A stretch of 64,000 nucleotides of DNA from Petrosia ficiformis (taxonomy: Eukaryota > Porifera > Demospongiae > Haplosclerida > Petrosiidae), in NCBI GenBank assembly GCA_947044365.1, contig OX345636.1:23407466-23471465 (forward strand), given 5' to 3'. Under the pieces are notes generated by a model. It saw only the letters and a program-made list of their open reading frames with translations, ran no database searches and was not told the DNA's origin. Of the stretch, positions 57,640 through 64,000 are shown in pieces; position 1 is the first letter of the stretch; each line of letters begins with the position of its first letter. Position numbers and translations under genes: made by a program.

Positions 57640-59956
57640 CTTGATACATAGTGTTAGCCAAGGTACGGTAGAAGGCAAAAGAAAAGTGACAGAATTCTGT
57701 TTAGTACCAGAACTCCTACAGAGTTCTATCAGATTACAGCCAGAATACTGGCAGAAATCTCACAGACAAATGGAGAATTCTAATAGAGATCTGTCAGAAT
57801 TCTTACAGAAACTTCCTGCAGAGTGCTGTCAGATTACAGCAAGACCACAAGCAGAGTTTTCACAGATATTGACAGAATTCTATAAGTAAGCCATACATAA
57901 AACTCGCGTTAGCCTCGCGGGCCAGCCTTAGTCACGTGCATGTAGTTTTTACCAGACTTTTTAAGTACTTGATAAAATGTTTCTTCTACGTGGATACGAT
58001 ATGTCGATTTCAAGTTGCAAGCAGCAGTGGTTTCGAGTATGATTCGAGAAGAACAAGTCACGAAGATTTGATGGAAAAGAGTTTACTATTCACAGCGGTT
58101 CAATCGTCTCTGTTAACAACAGAAAAGTGACTGCCAGAATAGACCTATCAAAGGTGAAGATAAAGGACAAAGTAATTTGCCATTTTTCTCGATCGACAAC
58201 CTACAAAGCTATTAAAAGACGTATTCGACTTTGGAACGGAGTAGTAGTTGAAGACTGTGTTTTATCCAAAACGACCATGAGTAGAAAACGCACTCGCAAA
58301 TCAGAAATTATTCGTGTTAAAAATAATCTAGGTTAGAAAAATGTTTTCCAAAATTTTTGTTATATGAATGCGTCTCAGGTTGTAATGTGTTTTGTTAAGT
58401 TTAATTTTCGTCCTATACTAAGGGTACTTTACTAAATTTAACGACTGTAATGGGAGAATTAAGAAATTTCCTTACACTGTAAATTGGAATATTTTCGCTG
58501 TTAAAAATAATTTTTTGCCTTAGTATATGAACTTAATGAAACACATTACGACCTGAGATGCATTGATATAACAACAATTTTGCCAAACATTGTGTATGTG
58601 ATTGATTATTTCCGAGGCCATACCTACCTAGTTGTGTGTTCAGTTTCTCAGTACACAGCAAAAAAGCAATTAAGGCCAAATGTCATGTGACTATATAATA
58701 ATAATCAATTGTATACTTAAATGTGAACCACATATACACATCATTGTTATGTATGTAATTCGTGTTTGTGTAGGTGCTGTTGGTAAAATAATTTCAAGTA
58801 ATGACCCTGGACTTACTTACTCAGAGCCAGATATCAACACCGAAACATCTATTTTGCAGTCACCTGTAGCCCAATGCTCTGAACAAACCTCCACAAATAA
58901 GCCTATAGTGCAGTTGCCATGTACTCAGCAGTCTGGACATACTTTAGCTGGACAAATCCCCACAGAATGTTCTGTAGAGTCATCTGTAGCTGGCCAGATC
59001 CGCACAGATGCATTCACCCTTCAGTCACCTGTGACTAAACACTCTCCATATACTCGGGAAACGTTTCTAGTTGGACAGACTCCATATTGTCTACTTCCCA
59101 AGCAGATTCAAGCTGGACAGATTTGCACAAAAATCCAGTCACCTTCTAATAATGTAGAACTACAGTCATCTTCTATGGCAGGACAGAACCACTAACAATA
59201 CATAATGTGCCATCTTCTAGTTCTGTAGTTTACACTGTTCCACCACACTCTGGTTATGGTTTACCTTCATCTGTCACAACAGTATCATCTAGTGAATTCC
59301 AACACTTAATAGGTATGTTTATACCAACTAATGCTGGACAGTTTCGCACTAATGTTGAGACTTCTTCCCTGCCTCTTCTTTTGCCTCCATCAACTAATGC
59401 CGGACAGTTCCGCACTACTGTTGAGACTTCTTGTTTGCCACCATCTTGTAGTACTGGAGAATTTCACATGCGATTCAAAACTTCATCAAATAATCCTGAG
59501 ATGTTTCAAACAGGCTTTGAAACTTCATCTCTGTGTCATGCATTTCCAACTAATGCCAGACAGTTCCACGAACCTTTGGAAGCAATCAAGACGCCTACAT
59601 GTATGTCTCCATTGAAAACTGTTCATGAATTGCTTGAATTACATAGACATGACCTTTATGATCCGAATAAGATTGGGAAAGTTTGTGTTGCTCTTTGCTG
59701 CAGAGATGTGTTTTTTGGGAAAAGGATAATGGCAGTTTCAACAGTGGCTGGACGTTGTGGAAAAGGCCGTAACATTCAAAAGCTTGATTCTAATAAGATG
59801 GACGAGCCTAAGGCAGTTATTGAACGAATCTGGAAAAGAAAAGCCGAGATAGAACACTGGGAATTCAAATATGAAAAATTTGAATCTAAAATATGGAAAT
59901 CTCGCTGTTGTCCTGCAATAAATGATGCTTGTAGAAGGTTGCGGAACAGTCTTTGA
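57640..59956 (+). pseudogene. BEN-like domain gene with AGQ repeats (frame breaks present)
   Basis: The last part (59617-59956) is a BEN-type domain: VHELLELHRHDLYDPNKIGK, VCVALCCRDVFFGKRIMAVS then TVAGRCGKGRNIQKLDSNKM. BEN domains bind DNA and partners in chromatin regulators. Before it comes a Ser/Thr/Pro-rich region with repeated AGQ units (LAGQIPTE, VAGQIRTD, QAGQICTK, NAGQFRTN, NAGQFRTT). Exon 58015-58333 (IDLSKVKIKDKVICHFSRST, TTMSRKRTRKSEIIRVKNNL) splices in phase to the exon starting at 58774. Two breaks appear: a TGA near 58040 upstream of FEKNKSRRFDGKE, and a frame change near 59185 (AGQN then stop, next frame RTEPLTIHNV). An upstream exon-like stretch (57690-57880) is built from CAGA-rich repeats. 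The gene is either recently damaged or has unresolved introns. Confidence 0.6.
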
Positions 59957-60179
59957 TTCCAATATGTGTACTGAGATTAATTCCGTCAACTGCTTATTTC
60001 TAGGCTTCTTTTCTACTATATATGTATTAGCTTATTTTGAATGAATTGGACCAGTTCCGTCATTTTATATATTTATCTAATTTTAGTTAGTGATATTTTA
60101 TTTAGTAAATTGGTAGTCATCATTTTATTATTAAATTAACACTGCATTCAGCTCCACCTGTATCCGCGCTAGCTAGCTA

Positions 60180-62637
60180 GTATATTACAAAACATCCACG
60201 TGCAAGAGCTCAGTTGCGCTGTTCTAGAGCTATTGCTCGGGATTATCCTTTAGTGGCCTTCACTGGTACAGAATTCGTTCGAAAGTCATCATCACATTAT
60301 GGAGCAAGAGGTAGCTTAGTAACTTTTATTTCTATACTTATACTTTTAAATATATAATAATATTATTGTTAACAGTTTTTTCATGTATGATGGCTTTTAT
60401 ACAACATATCCTTCAGCTTTATACTCCAACATTTATCCACAACACATGCCATGGATTTTGCCATATAACAAAATTAGCTGCAACAGTAAACACATCAAAC
60501 CATTAAATTGGCATTAATAGTACTAGTTTATAGTTGTAACAGATAAATATTACAGGATAGCATGTGTTATTGTAAATTTCTACTTTCATTTCTAGCCTAC
60601 AGTCGGTTATTACACTGAAACACCTGAGTTCATCCAGTTTGCGGCTCGGTTGTACTGGAACTTACCTATGCACACAGAAATTGCTGCTTGTGAGTGCTGT
60701 GTGGACTTATCCACATTATCCATTGATTTTTCTCTGCAAATTTATTACTTGGATATTTCTTTATCCTCCTTATCTTTTCAAGTCATTTCTGGTCGATTGT
60801 GCTACGACACATCGCAGTCTCCATCAATCAATTATTTAACTGAAATTTCTGGGGAATACGATCTTACTTCCTCCCCTCCAATCCAAATGTATGTCACTGC
60901 TGGCCAGGACTGCAATAACTCTTCCTCCTCCTCCTCCTTAACCACTGCTGGCCAGGACCGCAGTGAACCTTCCTCCTCCTCCTCCTTACCCACTGCTGGC
61001 CAGGATTGCGGTAACCCTTCCTCCTCTACTTTCTCTTCCTTACCCACTGCTGGCCAGGACCACAGTGAACCTTCCTCCTCTTACTCCTCCTTACCCACTG
61101 CTGGCCAGGAAGACTGCAGTAATCCTCTCTCCACTTCTTCCTCCTTACCCACTGCTGGCCAGGATTGCAGTAACCCTTCCTCCTCCTTAACCACTGCTGG
61201 CCAGGACCGCAGGGAACCTTCCTCCTCTTCCTCTTCCTCTCCCTTACCTTCTAGGGATGATTTATCTTCCATCAAAGTGAGTTGATATAAGTGTAGAATG
61301 ATGATTAGTATGTTTGGGAGGGGAGACTAACTTTGAACTTTGAACTTTGACTGTTACATCCTACATGGGTGACTCTGTGGGTTTTGGACCTCCTTGGGTA
61401 TAGGTGTTAATCTTTCTTAAAATTATAATTTTTATTTTTTAATAGTGAAAGGCACTGTAGGCATGTAAAGCTATAACTATTGAAATTAGTGTTGTTTTGG
61501 TATACCAAAACATATTTTAGTAAGGGGGTCCACCATTTTATGTATACTAACTAAAACTAAACCAAAGTATAATATTCCATCTTCAGTAAAACTAAAACCA
61601 AATTATAATTATTTTTTCCTTCATGAACTAAAAATATTTTTAAGGATGTCATTTTGATAATTTTGGTTTGAAACAGTTCACACCTTAATCTACACAAGTA
61701 TTGTAATTATAGTGTGTCAGACACATGCACAATTTTATTCTCTAATTGTACCAAAAATAAAACTAAAAAAATTGTCTTGTACCAAAACTAAAATGAAATT
61801 TGGAAACAACTAAAACTAAAATGTAATCCCTAACCAAAACAACACTAATTGAAACATGTATTTAAGCAATTTACAGAGACTGCATGTATATATTACATAG
61901 TGAGAAAAAAATTACATATATCCCTATAATTGGTTTGTGGTGAAATTGCTGACTTTCTTATATAGCCTATTACATTGATCTGTTTTTCTATTTCCAACAG
62001 CTTTTAAACACGCTCAAAGATCAATATATTGCATGAGGGTTACCACCTTCATTTATGACTTGTTTTTAGATACTGATAATCCATAGTTGATTGTTACTTC
62101 TTTTATTTTCTCACAAACATTAGGTAATCATTCACACTAAAAATGGGCAAATATGTACCACCAAATCGTTGCTCCAGTATTGTCCAGTGCTCTATGCCTG
62201 GTCAAGTGGGCAATGGAGAGAAGAGAGTAGGCATATTGAATTGCCATATGAGAAATTTGTGGAGGTGCCGGAGGAAATTAAATATATTAGGTCCATTTTT
62301 GAATTTTTAAGTAAGCCAACACAATATAATTTACTGGACACTTATCAGGACATGTTCATTTTAGTGCGACTAGCAGACTTTTTAGATATGACGTTTTTTT
62401 GGACTTTGTATGTAGTGCCCTTAGGGTGCAGAAAAAAAAAAATTTAAATGTTAGTTCCGTTCGTCGTTTAATAAGAAATAAATATAGGCAAAATAAATAT
62501 AATAGTTGTGGTGGATGTATTAGTGCACCTCCCCCTAGGAAACCTGAAATTTTTTACAGTGAGATAGACTCGGAACGAACAGAATTTTATCATTATAGAC
62601 ATGAGACGAACAAAGCACAACAACAACTTTCGACATA
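60180..62637 (+). CDS. unrecognised gene with TAGQ minisatellite, at least three exons
   Basis: Exon-like segments fit in phase: about 60180-60310 (TKHPRARAQLRCSRAIARDY, FTGTEFVRKSSSHYGARG), about 60597-61273 and 62124 to about 62395. The second reads TPEFIQFAARLYWNLPMHTE, then seven repeats of TAGQD(C/R)xNPSSSSSLP (60890-61215), ending SSIK at a GTGAGT donor. The third continues VIIHTKNGQICTTKSLLQYC, YEKFVEVPEEIKYIRSIFEF, LLDTYQDMFILVRLADFLDM. At a T7 run near 62396 the frame must shift by one to continue LDFVCSALRVQKKKN to a TAA at 62636-62638. I recognise no domain. The AGQ motif links it to the BEN gene immediately upstream. No start codon is seen, so it may share 5' exons with that gene. 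Confidence 0.5.
61290..62123. other. intron-like non-coding stretch
   Basis: It lies between two in-phase exons of the TAGQ gene. It contains ACTAAAACTAAA-type short repeats and GAACTTTGAACTTTGA. No gene is seen. Confidence 0.5.
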
Positions 62638-62659
62638 AACACAGACTACCATACAGTGA

Positions 62660-63130
62660 ATATTTACCTCCAGTGAATATTTACCTCCTAACTATTATTA
62701 ATTACTCCTTTTATTATATGTAACTGTAAAGGGATGTGTAAGATAGTTCCCGCCCCCCAACCCCCTCCCCATTTTTGTAATATTAATAATTATGTATGTG
62801 CACCTAGGACAAATGGCTCCACTTTTTTTAATTTTAGTTTAATGTGTGTTATTTATTAGTGTATATATTAGGGTGTGTAGGATTGTTTCACCACCAATTT
62901 TAATGTTTTTTTGTTACTTCAATTAGTGTACATGTATATATTAGGTGTGTAGGATTGTTCCGCCACCAATTTAATTTTTTATTAGTGTATATATTAGGTG
63001 TGTGGGATTGTTCTGGCACCAATTTTAATTTTTTTTGTTCCTTGCACCACTAATGTTAATTTTTCATTACTCATTCAGCCACCATATTTCTATAATATTA
63101 CGTTGTAATCTTTTCATTAATATCACATTG
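62660..63130. repeat. tandem units TGTATATATTAGGTGTGTAG
   Basis: About three units of 60-75 bp (near 62870, 62935 and 62985) share GTGTGTAGGATTGTT and CCACCAATTTTAATTTTT. A C-rich run (62748-62768) lies before them. Confidence 0.75.
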
Positions 63131-63259
63131 TTACAGAATTAATTGACACCTGCAATACTACCTTTGTATAATTTTTTTATGTAATTATATTTTATGGATA
63201 TAATAATTATCACTGTTAATATTGCAATTGGAAAAACTATATAGGTCTGTTTAAAAAAA

Positions 63260-63380
63260 ACACTGTTGGAACTGACCAAACAGTAGTATAATAAACAAAA
63301 TAATGGCATAACAACTGTTGGAACTGACCAAAACAGTAGTATAAAGTAGTATAATAAACAAAATAATGGCATAACAACCA
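63260..63380. repeat. direct duplication
   Basis: TGTTGGAACTGACC…CAGTAGTATAATAAACAAAATAATGGCATAACAAC is present twice in a row (about 63262-63312 and 63315-63377). Confidence 0.9.
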
Positions 63381-63389
63381 AAGAACAGT

Positions 63390-64000
63390 TGGTAAAAAAA
63401 TATTTTCAGTATCCCGTTGCATTTCCTTCAACTTGAATTACACATGGGAGTACTTTCGACATTTGCTAACATTTACTGTCCTCCAGAAACTGAGTATTCC
63501 GTCCACAAGCTGTACTTTGCTTCTTGGTTTCACTTCTCTTCTAATAATATTCCTACATGATTAATTATCAAGTATAGTCTAATTTTGCACTTCAAGTATT
63601 ACATACCTTAAGCTCATGCCACAAGTTCTCAATTGGATTAATGTCTGGGCTCTCTGGAGGTGTTTTCCACCAGTTTACACCCTTTTTGTCAAAGAAACTC
63701 TTGGCCTTTTGTGATGTATGTTTGGGATCATTGTCTTGCATGAAACGATGACCATTTGGATATGCACGGTGTACAAACGGAATGAGACTCTGGTCAAGTA
63801 TTTCAACGTATAGTTCAGCATCCATGCATCCTTCAAATATACATACATGAGTGGGTCCTTTCCAACTTATACCTCCCCAAACATGAAGCTTTAGGGGGTG
63901 TTTTGGTCGAGGCTTGGGTTTAGGTTTCTGACCTTTCTTTCTACAGCAATATCTCTTATGCGTCTCAAGCTGTACTGTAGTATGACATCATGAAAGTTGT
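63390..64000 (-). pseudogene. Tc1-type transposase, C-terminal two thirds, cut by window edge
   Basis: The minus strand reads VQLETHKRYCCRKKGQKPKP (window edge), HVWGGISWKGPTHVCIFEG, MDAELYVEILDQSLIPFVHR, HRFMQDNDPKHTSQKAKSFF (second catalytic D) and PPESPDINPIENLWHELK (third acidic residue). After an insertion of about 60 bp near 63545-63605, the tail IIRREVKPRSKVQLVDGILS continues to about 63400. The segment with the first catalytic aspartate lies beyond the window or is broken near 63985. The open core but interrupted tail point to a fairly young but dead copy. Confidence 0.85.

Noticed and set aside
9135..59956. Stop-codon reassignment to explain in-frame stops in several genes
   Set aside because: Clean genes in the same window end with all three stops: CRIP1 and the coiled-coil gene with TGA, the MADF gene with TAA, the nuclease candidate with TAG. 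Decay or splicing explains the others better.
60832..61275. Minus-strand Glu-rich repeat ORFs
   Set aside because: They are the complement of the TAGQ/poly-Ser minisatellite exon, which fits in phase with exons on the plus strand.

Overview
This is a eukaryotic, AT-rich, metazoan-type window. GT-AG introns interrupt every credible gene, some of them very short (44-65 bp inside one transposon). There is a clean orthologue of the animal LIM protein CRIP1, and the transposon families (hAT, PIF/Harbinger, Crypton-like DUF3504, Tc1, Mutator-like, CACTA-like, Gypsy) are those typical of invertebrate genomes. The mix suggests a sponge or another early-branching animal, but the sequence alone does not fix the species. 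All gene models were built by eye from reading frames and splice signals.

Layout. 1-10 kb is a transposon graveyard: a broken hAT transposase with one terminal inverted repeat (1.1-3.06 kb), an integrase-like fragment, two stacked ZBED-type hAT remnants (5.1-7.6 kb), and a CACTA-like C-terminus abutting a Crypton-like N-terminus (8.06-9.81 kb). A 242-bp tandem duplication with 42-bp palindromes follows, then a Crypton C-terminal piece on the other strand. At 10965-13751 sits a nearly intact autonomous PIF/Harbinger element with TIRs, TAA target duplication, a MADF/BESS partner gene and a DDE transposase. 14.5-18.3 kb holds a hAT remnant, a 150-bp tandem repeat, duplicated blocks and a hAT MITE with a perfect 8-bp target duplication.

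19.0-20.8 kb is a multi-exon gene of unknown family whose C-terminal exons carry a PD...ExK pattern, making it a candidate PD-(D/E)XK nuclease. 21.8-27.3 kb is again transposon debris: Mutator-like twice, hAT, IS630/Tc1-like, and Gypsy gag-protease.

28.1-47.3 kb holds the best host genes. CRIP1 (minus, 3 exons, 78 aa) and a 9-exon, 588-aa coiled-coil/zinc-finger gene (plus) start 160 bp apart, head to head, so they probably share a bidirectional promoter. All eight introns of the coiled-coil gene are phase 0. Their introns carry MITEs, tRNA-derived repeats and a second Crypton-like pseudogene.

47.6-57.6 kb is a Gypsy reverse transcriptase remnant followed by a composite array of repeat modules, a large inverted repeat shared with 44.1-45.4 kb, and a 578-bp long-TIR element whose empty site is preserved in a paralogous copy. 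57.6-62.6 kb contains two neighbouring genes or gene remnants built on an Ala-Gly-Gln (AGQ) repeat motif, one of them ending in a BEN-like domain. The right edge is a decayed Tc1 transposase running out of the window.
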